Below, piece by piece: positions 19,588 through 31,053 of a stretch of DNA of 64,000 nucleotides. The notes beneath the pieces were generated by a model. That model was not told where the DNA came from, ran no database searches, and saw nothing but the letters and a program-made list of their open reading frames with translations. This DNA is from Lentinus brumalis. Its lineage: Eukaryota; Basidiomycota; Agaricomycetes; Polyporales; Polyporaceae. The stretch covers positions 186,001 to 250,000 of the forward strand of contig MARA01000048.1 of the NCBI GenBank assembly GCA_001792895.1, given 5' to 3'. A program made the translations under genes and the position numbers. Each line of letters starts with the position of its first letter. Within the stretch, counting starts at the first letter, position 1.

Positions 19588-22500
19588 ATGTCCAGGCGTA
19601 CGATGGCCGCCATCGTCACCCCCATCTCGCATCACTGGTCCTGGAAGCAGCGAGACGCATCGATCGCGTCTGTACTCGATGAAGTCAACTCTACCTGGTC
19701 GCCTACGACGTCCTTCCCGTCCGAGGTGCACGTGGAGTTGTTGAAAGCTGGACGCATCCCTGATCCGTTCCTCGGGTTCAACGAGCACGATGTTCAGTGT
19801 GAGTGGGGACGCACCAGCAACTTGATTGAAATTCGGAGGCTCACTGCTTTCGCAGGGGTTGCGGACAGCGAATGGTTGTATCAAGCCAAGGTCGACGTCT
19901 CGGCAGATGCACGCAATCTCCAGCACGCGGAGCTCGTCTTTGAGGGTCTGGACACGATATGCGATGTGTACCTTGTGCGTGTGTCGAGGGTCCAAGTGCG
20001 ATGCACGATGTACTGACAGAGCTGCATGACAGAATGGCAATAAGATCTTGTACGCGGACAATATGTTCCGCACGTGGAAAGTGAGATAGACCAGTATACC
20101 GCGCCAGAAGTTGCGGAACCCTCCCGGATCTGACGCTCTCCCCCTCCCGGCCAGGTCGCCCTCTCAAAGGATCAATTACGGGACACGAACAATGTTCTCC
20201 TCCTCCATTTCAAGTCTGCAAAGAAGCTCGCCAAGGATCTAGAGAAGCAATTTGGCCGCGTCCGCGCGGGATCGACTAACCTCGGCGATCCGAGTCGCGT
20301 CTACGTCCGCAAAGCCCAGTATGGATGGCGATGGGACTGGGTACGTCCTGTTATCGCCGTTCTCGCAGCCCGTCTTCTGACGGACGGACGACTTTGCAGG
20401 GCCCCGAGCTTATGACCTGCGGCCCGTATCGTGCAATCTCACTCATCACCTACAATGCGCGCATAGAGAGCGTGAACACCCGCGCGCATATCTCGGCTGC
20501 GCCCGCCCTCTCTCCGTCGCTGAAGGTCGACATAACCGTTGGAGGCGATGCGTCCGCTGTGAAGGGAGCGAAGATTGTTTTGAACTCGCCCGACGGTACC
20601 GTTGTTCGTGAGGAGAAGGTCCAGCAGGTTGGCGAGGATGCCGTGAGCTGGGACCTGAAGGATAAGGTTCAGCTCTGGTGGCCGGTGGGCTACGGGAGCC
20701 AGAACTTGTATCATGTTGAGATCAGCCTCCTAGGTGACGTGCGTCCACAAGTAAGTCGTGGCCTCGCAGAGACTGGTACTGACCCTCGTGCGCAGAGCGA
20801 TGCTGTCCTGGACACTCTCAAGAAGAGGATCGGTTTCCGTAGTGTTGAGCTCATACAGGAACCGCTCGAAGAGGCCGATAGATACGGTAGGGGCACGACG
20901 TTCCTCTTCGAGGTCAACGGTGTCCGCATGTTCATGGGCGGTGCGTCTCCCTCACTTCTCTCGCCTACCTTGCTTGGTGGACTGATATGTTGCCTAGGCT
21001 CGAACTGGATCCCTGTACACAACTTCCTCACGCAGCTAACGGCTGACAGCTATCGCGCATGGCTCACACTCCTCCGCGACGGCAACCAGAACATGGTTCG
21101 CCTGTGGGGCGGAGGTGTCTACGAGCCAGACGTATTCTATGATATATGCGACGGTGCGTGCCGTCTTGGACGTGGTAGATTACGCTGATGTTGATGTCGG
21201 CGATGCGCATTCAGAGCTTGGCGTCCTCGTCTGGCAGGACTTCCAGTTCGCGTGTGGAGTGTACCCTGCACACGACGAGTTCGTGCAGAGCGTGAAGCAG
21301 GAGGCGATAGACAACGTGACGCGTCTCCGCCACCACCCCTCCATCGCACTCTTCTGTGGAAACAACGAAGGCACGTCCGTCAATTCCGACTCCTTCGGTC
21401 ACAGCTCACACTTTGACAGATTATCAGATGGTTCTCCAATGGGGAGGTACGGCGTATATCAGAGTACATGTCTGGCCTCTCTGATCTTCGACATCATCAG
21501 ATGTTGCCGAACTGCCGGCGCGGGTTCTGTACGAGGACGTCTTCCCGTCTGTCGTTTCAGATCTCTGCGACCCGCCCATCCCGTATCACCGTGGCTCGCC
21601 GTACGGCGGCAAGGGCTGGGACACGGCCGACCCTACGATTGGCGATGTGCATCAGTGGAACATCTGGGGTGGGAAGGAGTGGCCGTGGCAGGAGTATCCG
21701 TTCAACGGCGGACGATTTGTCAGGTATGCCATGTCTGCCCAGACCTTGTGTCCGTCTACGTCGCTGACGTGCCGGTGTCGGGCAGCGAGTTCGGTATTCC
21801 GGCGTTCCCGGACATGAAGACCGTCGACTACTGGCTGGACGGGAACACGAAGGACCGATGGGCACAGTCGAAGTCGATGGCGCAACATGACAGAGCGGGT
21901 GCGCATGAGCGGCGCTTTGCGATCGTTATGAACGAGAACTTCAGGCTGACGAGCCACCTTGAGACGTAAGCCTTTGCCAATACCCTTTACAAACCATGTG
22001 TGAGGTTAACTCCGACATGGACAGGCACATCTACAATACGCAGATCATGCAGTCCGAGGCTGTCAGTCTCGCATACAGGACCTGGCGCCGGGAGTGGCGT
22101 GGCAGGGGCAAACAATTTGTGAGTAGCCGTGCAGGATCTGCCTTTGTCCGCGATCTCGTCTCACGCTGTGTACAGAATGCCGGCGTGTTGGTGTGGCAAC
22201 TGAACGACTGTTGGCCTGTCGTCTCTTGGGCCATCGCCGACTTCTTCGTGAGTGCCAAGGAAAGAATCCTTCATCATGTCGTTCCCGCAGCTGACAGGTC
22301 GATGGCCACATTGACAGCTCCGTGCGAAACCTGTGTATTATACCATCGCGCGGGAGTTGAAGCCGATCTCAGTCGGAGCTTTCAGAACTGTAAGTAATGA
22401 CATGCCGCTGCGCTCTGGCGACTCATGTAGGGTTGTGATAGGTCACGCAAAACAGGGAGAACGACCGTCCGAAACAGGTGTGTCGCAGCCATAGGCCTCT

Positions 22501-23124
22501 GATCCACCAAGCCTAATAAGCCGCCAGTTCTACGAGTTCGGCGCGTTCCGCTCCGTGTCCGCGACAATTGATGTCTGGGGTCAGAATAGCACGCTAGAGC
22601 CGCGCAAGGTCCGCCTCGAGCTCTCGTTCGTCGATCTCTACTCGGACTGGACGGAGACAAAGACACTGGACGCAACACTGCTCCCGAACCAGTCAACGGA
22701 GCTTGTATCCATGCCCGTGCCCGGCCCGCCGCAGAAGCCCAACGCGGTCGATTCGTCGCACTCCGTCGTTGTCGGCGCCCGCCTTGTGGCCGCAGAGTCT
22801 GGGGAAGTGCTCGCGCGCTACGCCGATTGGCCACAGCCGTTCCGCCTGGTCGACTTCCCGGATCCGAAGCTGAATGTGAAGGTCGAGGGCGAGAAGGTCA
22901 CGGTATCTGTGGAGAAGCCTGTCAAGGGACTGTTCTTCACCGTGGACGAGGAGGGTGAGGGCGTCCTGGGGAAACCCGAGGAGGTCAGGTGGAGCGATAA
23001 TGCTGTGGACGTCTTCCCTGGAGACCCGCAGGTGCTGCAGGTCCGTGGTCTGGCGGGGAAGCAAGCGAAGCTGAGGGTCGCATATATGGGCGGCGAGCAG
23101 GGGCGCATCGTCCATCAGCAGTGA
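19588..23124 (+). CDS. GH2 beta-mannosidase, intracellular type
   Basis: This retaining enzyme removes terminal beta-1,4-mannose from mannan or N-glycan-derived oligosaccharides. There are more than a dozen exons. The N-terminal jelly roll has ISHHWSWKQRD, then WVADSEWLYQAK across the 19798/19856 junction. Next come YGWRWDWGPELMTCGP, VQLWWPVGYGSQNLY and KKRIGFRSVELIQEP, then MVRLWGGGVYEPDVFYD. The acid/base Glu is in FCGNNE, followed by DYQMVLQWGD across a GC-AG intron (21371-21419). The nucleophile Glu is in SEFGIPAF, built across the 21723/21784 junction. Later parts are MAQHDRAGAHERRFAIVMN, GVLVWQLNDCWPVVSWA, KPVYYTIARELKPISVG and a beta-sandwich C-terminus ending RIVHQQ. No signal peptide is seen, which fits the fungal intracellular subgroup. 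The start could be 19588 or 19603. All junctions read cleanly, so the gene looks intact. Confidence 0.93.
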
Positions 23125-24265
23125 TACTTGCGCACGTAGTCTGTATGGTGAGTCTCTCTGTTCGTGCGCTCATCACAAGACGCTCACTTGATTGTCTGAA
23201 GTAAGCGACGGTGTAGGTTTGACGGGCGCGGTCGTATGGGATGTCTTCTCCGAAGTCATCGGTCGGGGCTATCGAATGCAATCGCCGGTTTATTTGCTCT
23301 GACAGGACTACTTGATCCGGCCTATCATTCTCATCGCCGGCGTTTTGTCTCTGCTATTCTCGAAGGTCAAGGGGCAGGTGCACTCGGGAGCTCCAGGGTA
23401 AGTTTCGATTGAACTGTATCAATCTATGGGACATATGGCGGGATGCCGGTGCAGGCCAGTACTTACTCGGTGAGATGTCGAACATCCCTTCTCCCTCCGG
23501 CCGGCGCGTTGATCACTTTCAACAGGGGCGGCGTTCCACCCGTTGACCGCGGGACGTGCATAGTCCACCAATCGCAGGCTGCTGCATATGAGGACTACAT
23601 GGATGTGCTCGAGAATACTCACGATATATTGTCCAGCTTACTGAGTACTTTATCATGGCTGCGGAACATGGGCCGCTGGGAAGGCGCTACGCATTGCCAG
23701 ACAAAATGGTAGGCGCTTCGTCAAATTCATCATCAACACCTCTGTGGAGTCTGGCTGCCATACTGACACTACATCTTGCCTAGCACGTGCACGCGTTCTA
23801 CTAATCGGCTACGCATAGTTCCATGTGCAGTGAGAACCTCATGCGTACATCCCTGCGGGGTTCCTCGGTACGCCCACTACAGCTCCCGCTGTCAAACAGT
23901 CCGTGGTTGACGGATGGGGTTGAATTCTATGCCAGCTGCCATATTCATCTATCTGGAGGCGGAGGTTCCTCAGTTTCGCCACCATCTCTGGGCGTCCTCC
24001 GTCGCATTATGGGCGTACCGGTGGGGATGACAGGTGCGGTGCGTCTCCAATCCTCTTGTCCGAGCTGACAACTGTCCGGAGAAGGCGGACAGTTGACGCG
24101 GGCCCGTCAGAGGTGTTCGAATTCCGAGTACTCCCACGTCTGGGCGCATCGTAACGCAAGATACTTAAGATGCGCCACGTCGTACAGTGCACTCGGTACG
24201 CTTCCCGCTGTCGCTCACCTAGACCATAACGCCGCTCTTCCTCCCTTCCCGCTTCCTTGGGCTAC
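23125..24265. other. Intergenic, no convincing gene
   Basis: A hydrophobic frame at about 23309-23400 (LIRPIILIAGVLSLLFSKV) and a polar one before it could be remnants of a small membrane protein, but they do not join into an open chain. The rest shows nothing. Confidence 0.4.
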
Positions 24266-25886
24266 ATGGCCGGCGTTGAGAAGTCGAGAGACAATTACAT
24301 GGCTCACCCCTCTCACGACGAGACCGACACTGCGACTACATGCGGAGATGGACGCACTTCGTCAAGCAAAGCCCCTTCCCTGGCGGGCGATCCGTTTCGG
24401 AGATGCCCGGATGGCGGAGTGGATGCATGGCTCACCGTTCTTGGGGCTTTCCTTGCGTTGTTCTGCACATTTGGGCAGTTGAACGCGTTCGGGACGTTTC
24501 AGACCTGGTATGCTGAACATCAACTACACGATTTGCCGCCATCGACGATATCGTGGATTGGGTCGCTGCAACTGTGGATCTTCTTCTTCTCTGTGAGGAT
24601 CCTGCAGTGCGTTGTCGACTTGTGACTCACTCTCGAGCGAAGGGTGGATTCATTGGACGCTGGTTCGATGCTTACGGGCCGCGAATTATCATGATCCCCG
24701 GCACCCTCATCCTTGTCTTCAGCATCATGATGACGAGCCTTGCAACCCAGTACTACCAGTATATACTCGCCCAGGGGATCGCGTTCGGGCTTGGAGTGGG
24801 CATGATGTGCGCACATCTAACATCTCTCACAAGACCCGAGTACTGACACCCTCTAGTTTTTACCCGTCACTATCGGCAATATCCACGCATTTTTCGAGGT
24901 ATCGGGGGACCGCGCTTGGGATCGCCTTCACCGGATCTGGAGTAGGTGAGTCTTAGCTTTCACGCTCTATTACTCTGCGACGACGCCTGACATGATCTGT
25001 CTAAGGTGGGATGGTGTATCCCATCATGTTCAAGCAGCTCTTCGATAAGGTTGGCTTCGCATGGGCGGTCCGAATATCCGGCTTCATCTCTCTTGCATGC
25101 TGTATAGTGGCCGTCTGCACAGTCACCACCTCCCAGCCTCCTGTGCGACGAGAAGGACCTTGGCTTGACAGCAGTCACTTCCGAGACATTCCCTTCGTGC
25201 TCGTCATCTCAGGCAGCGTCTTCGTCTGTCTAGGTGAGCAATGCATATGTACGCCCTGACGACGTTTTTTTGATCTCCGCCTCCGCAGGACTGTTCATTC
25301 CTTTCTTCTACATCGCAGACTATGCACAGGACCACGACCTTTCGGCGAACACCGCGTTCTACATCATCTCTGCCCTGAATGGCGGGGGTATCGTCGGTCG
25401 CCTCGCCCCTCCCCTCGTGTCAGACGTCGTGGGACGTTTCAACGTTATCACGCCTTGCGCCTTCCTGCTGGGCATGTCAGCGCTCGTCTTCTGGATCTTT
25501 GCGAAGACTCTCATCAGCATCCTCGCCTTCGCCATACTGTACGGCTTCCTGTCCGGCGCCTTCATCGCCATGCTCATCCCGTGCGTCGCGCAAATCTCCG
25601 AAGGGGAGAAGCTGAAAGAGATCGGGACGCGGATCGGTATGCTATACAGCATCGTTTCGTTCGCGTACGTCCGTTCTCTGCATGATGTCAGATCTCTCAA
25701 CTAATCGGGTGTCTCTGTGCTTGCAGTGCGCTGGCAGGAGGGCCTGCGGCAGGCGCCATCCTTAAGGCGAACAATGGCTCCTACTATGGGATGATTATTA
25801 TCTGCGGAGTTGCCAATGTGGTCGGATCGTTATTCATGCTTTGGGCGAGGTTCCGTCTGGACTCCCGGCTTTTGACGCGGGTATGA
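24266..25886 (+). CDS. MFS transporter, monocarboxylate-porter (MCT/MCH) type
   Basis: This 12-TM-type carrier of the plasma membrane is likely for monocarboxylates or related small acids. Exon 1 begins MAGVEKSRDNYMAHP with a polar cytosolic tail of about 50 residues, then GGVDAWLTVLGAFLALFCTFG (first TM) and FQTWYAEHQLHDLPPSTISWIGSLQ. This aspartate/tryptophan start and the STISWIGS region are typical of the fungal MCH/SLC16-like group. Later exons give GGFIGRWFDAYGPRIIMIPG (loop 2-3 signature G-x-x-x-D-x-x-G-x-R) and FYPSLSAISTHFSRYRGTALG. GMVYPIMFKQL, NGGGIVGRLAPPLVSDVVG, LSGAFIAMLIPCVAQIS and ALAGGPAAGAIL follow. The stop is TGA 25884-25886. Introns are 50-60 nt. Substrate specificity cannot be read from sequence. 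Confidence 0.9.
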
Positions 25887-26349
25887 CCGTGTAACCAGGA
25901 ACATCTTGTCTGCGATCAGGACGCTGCATCCACACTTACTGTATCATAGGTCATTTTGTACTGTATTAGACGTTACTTCTCTCAGGGCTCCGTGCATCAA
26001 GCCACCGATCCGCAAGGTCGCACGCAGCACTCACGTGTAAGTGAGTCCCGGCTGACTGACGTTCTACAACGTCCTAGGTGTCTGCCTCCCGTCTGATTCA
26101 AAGAACGCTGCACGAGATCCTCATGGCGAGTCCAAAGTCAGTCTCATCCGTTCCGTCTCGGTAGCCTTGCGAAGTACTAACTAACTATCGTAGTCATACA
26201 GGTGATCATACATACACACATGGATCGTACAAAGCTCAAGTTCCAAGTCATCATGCATCATGTCCCATACCTTTAAGCCAGTGGCGTGGACCCGTGCAAT
26301 AATATGCACCGACACCACCACGTCGAGGTGTACTCGTATATTACTCGGC
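25887..26349. other. Convergent intergenic space
   Basis: Lies between the stops of the plus-strand transporter and the minus-strand P450. It should contain both 3' UTRs. No feature is seen. Confidence 0.5.
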
Positions 26350-29300
26350 TCACTCCTGCGGAACCTCGTCCATCTCGACCCACAGCCCGTTCTACTCGGA
26401 CCGACTGCAGTCAGCTCCGGAGCGAGATAGAGAGATTCAAGAAGGAAGGGACGCACCTTGGCATAAGCAGTCAGATGGCTGCGCATCCACACCTTCTCGT
26501 GCCCGTCGACCGCATACGGGCTGCGCTCGACGCCCGGCGGGGGCACCGACGCGGGGTGCGCGTCCTGCCGGAGGCGGAAGCCCGAAAAGCGCTGCAGGAG
26601 GCGCACGAGCATGAACGAGATCTCGTTGTATGCGAACTGCGTGCGGAGTGTCAGCGGGCGCGCGGACACAGGAGAGCAGGGAGAGGGGAGAGACGCACCT
26701 GCTGCCCGAGACAGATGCGCGGGCCGGCGTTGAAGGGGAGGAAGATGAACGGGTTCGGGACGAGGTACTTTTGCACGCGCTCGTCGAGGAACCGGTCGGG
26801 GTCGAACATCAGCGCTACACGAGCCAATAGCTTGTGAGCACTGACGAGGGGATGAGGAAGCGCGACTGGTGCGTACCATCTGGGCCCCAGAGGTCCTTCC
26901 GGCGCTGCATCACAAGGACGGAGTACAAGCAGCGCGTGCGAGGTGGGACGTAGTGATCGGGCTGGCCAGGCGTCATGTTCTTCCAGCGCATGGCCTCGAT
27001 CGAGCAGCGCGAGTTCACCGGGCTATAAGCTAGCCTTAGCGGTACATTCAAAAACGTGGCAGCGGCACTTACACAGGCGGGTAGAGACGGAGGACCTCGT
27101 TGATGAATGCGCGCATGTACTTCATCTCGCGCACATGATCGTACGTGGGACGAGCGGTCGGGCCGACAACGTCGAGGACTTCCTTGCGGAGCCGTGCGAG
27201 GACGTCCGGCTGCTGAGTGAGCGCGTACACAGCGAAGGTGAGCGTGCAGGAAGTCGTGTCGCGCCCAGCAAGAAGGATGTTGAGTGTTTCGTCCTTGATC
27301 ACCTTGTGGTCTGTGCGTGAAGGTAAGACAGCCATATGTCAGAAGATTGAGTCAAACCTACCGTCCGTGAACTTGCACAGATGCTCCAAGAGCGTCTCGT
27401 CGTCCCGGACCTGGTCCCTGCTCGCCTTCTCGACGTCCGACGTAACGCCCTCGAGCTCGACCTCCTTCTTGTGATTCTTCCTCACCGCCTCCTCCACGAT
27501 CGGGTCGATGAACTCGTCTACCGCATTCAGGTACTTCTTGACCTTGTCCCGAACATCTCCACAAGTGGCCATGACTGGAGGAACCGCCCGCGGATCGCCG
27601 TCGCTTCGAGTGCGTCCTGGAACGCGCGCACGAAGCGGTCCGCGGGGTGCACGGGAGCGGTCTGCTGTTGCGCCGCGGCGGGGTGCGTGGACGGGTAGGG
27701 TATGGGTGCGGAGAGAGACTGCACGTCCTTCCCGAAGAGGAACTCGGTCGCCGAGTCCATGGTGAAGCGGGAGACGACGTCTTGCCAGTCGACAGGGACG
27801 CCCTCCCTGAGGCGTTCTGCCGCCTTGTTGAGTGCGTGTTCGGCGTGCCTGTGACGAAGTGGTGATCAGAGTGGTGCTGGAAGGACGCAGAGTCACGTAC
27901 CGGTCAAAGAGGTCGAAATGAGAGATGCGGTCTTTGCTGAAGAACGGGCGGGTCATCGAGCGGTGGAATCTACACATACATGAGTCGCCATCCCTCGCGA
28001 TAATCGCCGTGCGACTCACTTCCACATGTTCCCTGCGTAATGGAGGATCAGCCTTCCACCGGAATCTCGCAAGACGCGGAGGCCACTCACCATCGGAGTT
28101 GAAGACACCAACTCCAAGGAGCGTCTCGAGCTGCGAATTGAGAAGCGGGCCCTTTTCGTAATGGTTGAACTCTGTTGCGAGCATCATCTGACGGCGCATA
28201 TACATGTCAAGACACGTCCGAAGGGTACAATGGCGGACATACCTTGATGTACTCGGGCTCGCTGGTGAAGATCTGCAAAGCGGCTCAGTGCGTCGAGCGG
28301 TGACGTACAGTTGCGGAAGAACCTACCCGATCCTCAAACATGACCCTGAAGTTGAATACCGGGCCATAGTGCTCGGTCCATCTGAAGAGGGTCTCCCCTG
28401 GACGCGCACGTAATCAGTTCCTCGCAATCCACGAAGGAAGAGAGCTCATTCGAAATTCGACGGAACACTGAAGCATGCATGGAGAAGAGCGAACAGTCCG
28501 AGGCTCATAGAATCGAGAGTGTCCCTGCTGAACTTCCATTGCTTCGCCCACCACCAGCTACTTCCATCTCCGCTGGTGTCCGCTGAAGTATACATGCTCC
28601 GTATTATTGAACGCATCCCCCCATTCTTGTCGATCATGATTGCCTACGAATCATGGGATCTGTGCGGTTCTGTGCCTCCGCCGCGGTCAAGCTGTTATCC
28701 GAACAGCCGGGCTTCTGCCTGCCCAACGACTACTTCCACTCACACACGAAAGGAGTAATGAACCCCGGCTGCAGAATAAAGGGCTGTTTGCACATACGCA
28801 TGGTCTGACTGCAGGCAGCCCATTGAGACTCGAGATAAGGGCCGCCCGGGTCTTCGACCTCATGCAGACATGCATGCTCATGAGCGCATCGTCTGAGAGT
28901 CTCACCTGGAGCGCCAAGAGCCTCGCGCCGCGAGCCCAACTGTCACGTCTTCCTACATAGAGAAGCGGGTAGGTAGTGCAATGATGCACTGCGTACCCGG
29001 CTCAGCGTAGAGATGAGAGATTGCAGGACGCTGGTCAACGACGTCCACGTGGTTATCCCCGATGTGAGTCGAGTCGTGGCACTGGTGCATCTGCGAGTTG
29101 AAGATGGCCGGCCGCGAGCGCTGTTGCATGTGCCCTGAAGCGAGCGCGACACCGGTCGAAGTCAAATAGGCCGGCGTACTTCCACTTCCAAGTGGTGGTC
29201 GCCACAGTGGTGCCTTCCTCGACTGCGAGACCTGCCGTGGACATGCACCGCTGGCGATGCGGCAGGCCCAAACACACAAGCTTTTAGAACCCTCAAGGCT

Positions 29301-30438
29301 GGGTGCACATGTACGAATAGCGTGGCAGTCTGAGTGATGATGATGGTCCAATGCACCCCTGATGCTCACGATGTGGCGTCTCGGAGCTCTGAAAAACGGC
29401 GCAGTGCGAGACTGAAAGCCGTCGACAACGTCTGAAGTTTGAACGACTAGGAACTTTGTCCGGCGGACTATCTACCGGATTGCCCGCCGGACAAAGACAT
29501 CGAGTCCTGCGCAAAGCGTCACATACAGATCACAGTGAGGGACGGCCCGCGTGCCATGGGCAGCACGTACGCTATAGCTACGCCAATTGCGCGACCTGGA
29601 GCGACCTTTACTACCACACGGATGCTTTGTACCCGTTGAACACTGACAATGCCACGTCGGACTGCTCACGAGTCACCTTCCGGCGACCTCAGCCGGCGAG
29701 GTGACATGATCGGTAGTCGGGGGCGTCGGGGACGACGTGTGGAGCGCGAAGGCGTTACAGGCAGTGGCATCGGGGCGATGTACACAATAGTCCGCCCAAT
29801 TGTGCGGACTGTCCGCCGGACAGACATCCCAGTGGACCTGACTTTCTGCGTCCAATGCACTCAGTATCACCTCAGGAGTCAGGCGATGGAAGTGAAAGTG
29901 GTCGCCAGCCGGCAGGCTGGCGCACTGACACTTCTACTGGTGTCATATGCACGTCACTGATGGGACGAGCATTGTGGAGTCTCTGCTTCTCACATCCGCG
30001 CTCAGGCCATACTGACGAGCAGACGCGATTTGAATGCGAAACGTCGGACACGTTTGTTGCACAATCTAGTTGGCAAGAAACAACTACGAGGACACGAAAG
30101 AAAGGATAGCTCACCGAGGTAGTTCGTCTTGTCCAGCACGAACATCGCCTTCAGCAGATCCACGCTCCCGGGTACTTATGGTCGACCTCCCGCGGGATGA
30201 CCGCACCCAACGCCCGCGCGCGCCGCGCATTCGCGAAGTCGTTCCAGTGGACAAGCGCGACGAGCGCAGCGGGCCAGGAGAGCGCATATGCGACGACGAC
30301 GAGCCAGGACGGGAGGGCGACGGCAAAGTGCTCGCGGGAGATGCGCGAGAGGAGGTACACGGCCAGGGGCGGAATGATCAAGTTCGGAAGCTGCTTTATG
30401 ACGTAACGCGGGCCGGGCGGAAGAGACAGGAGCGCCAT
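26350..30438 (-). CDS. Cytochrome P450 monooxygenase, CYP63-like
   Basis: This haem-thiolate oxygenase is membrane-anchored in the ER and depends on P450 reductase. Exon 1 (30438-30115) starts [19 protein letters not shown], with hydrophobic segments ([34 protein letters not shown]), then [14 protein letters not shown] across a frame-consistent read. Next exons give [41 protein letters not shown] and a 13-nt microexon for GNMWK (near 28030). [19 protein letters not shown] and [16 protein letters not shown] follow. The I-helix is [14 protein letters not shown], the K-helix EVLRLYPPV, and the PERF-like region [10 protein letters not shown]. The haem loop [14 protein letters not shown] keeps the Cys ligand. 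The stop is at 26350. Intron 1 is 1717 nt while all others are about 50-60 nt. Family placement rests on the N-terminal PPGPRY and [17 protein letters not shown] motifs; the substrate is unknown (CYP63 members often oxidise alkanes and aromatics). Confidence 0.9.
29454..29496. repeat. 13-bp stem-loop next to CTAG
   Basis: CTTTGTCCGGCGG at 29454-29466 pairs perfectly with CCGCCGGACAAAG at 29484-29496, with a 17-nt loop. On the minus strand the stem is followed by TTC and then CTAG|T (29450-29446), the form of a Helitron 3' terminus. Confidence 0.7.
29888..29935. repeat. Long imperfect hairpin
   Basis: The core CGCCAGCC-GGCA-GGCTGGCG (29903-29922) has an 8-bp perfect stem. It is extended outward by AGTG/CACT and AAGTG/CACTT with small internal loops. 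It lies in the P450's intron 1. Confidence 0.7.
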
Positions 30439-31053
30439 GGCGGGCGTCGGGGCCTGCGATGATTGCGAGGATTCGCGGGTGAGGGTGAGGAGGAGGAGGA
30501 GGAGTGCTTGTGGTAGACGAGATGAAGAGGCAGCGGAGGGGCAGGAGACGGAGGAGTTGGTGGCCGGATCCGAGCAATGTCAGATGTTAAGAAGCACGCA
30601 GCAGGAGGCTCCATGGGAGCGGACCAACGCGCGTGCACACAGAGGATCAATGCAGGATCTGCAGTGACGCAGTCTTCCCATCCGTCCATTTTCGACAAGT
30701 GCGGCTACTGCGGTGCTATCCTGCATGCAGCCCGCGCGGACAGCCGCCGCTCTCTCCCTGTACCACAATGTCCTTGCCCACCGTGGACTTCCCGCCAACT
30801 CTCCTTGCGATTCACCCCACGTCCACGCGCAGAAGTCAGGCTCACCACAAGAGCTCTCCCCATGCGGATTTACCACGCCGTTTTTGCTTGACGGGGGGCG
30901 GGTGCTCACTAGTTCGAACTGCGCATCGATTGCCGCTCGATGTCCAATCCCCATGCCCAGACGGCCCAGCATACAGATTCCATGTATGATGTGTGCAATC
31001 TTGATCTCTGCATCGTACAGTACAGGCCTTGGCTGCTTTCATTCGCAATTCTT
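30439..31053. other. Intergenic, P450 promoter side
   Basis: Contains a GAG/GGA-rich stretch (about 30487-30510) just upstream of the P450 start and the 3' flank of the GH15 gene. No TATA box is obvious. Confidence 0.45.

Larger units (their letters stand above)
28398..30114 (-). mobile_element. 1717-nt intron 1 of the P450 with insertion(s)
   Basis: The donor is CTCG|GTGAGC at 30114 and the acceptor CCAG|GGGAGA at 28398; the codon across the junction reads L-G-E-T. Inside, 12-bp inverted repeats TGTCCGGCGGAC (29457-29468) and GTCCGCCGGACA (29811-29822) flank 342 nt. Further stem-loops occur at 29454-29496, 29788-29808 and about 29888-29935. These suggest at least one non-autonomous DNA element; exact ends are not defined. 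Confidence 0.5.

Noticed and set aside
23186..23400. Small membrane protein gene after beta-mannosidase
   Set aside because: A hydrophobic stretch is visible but neighbouring segments cannot be joined without stops, and no start is evident.
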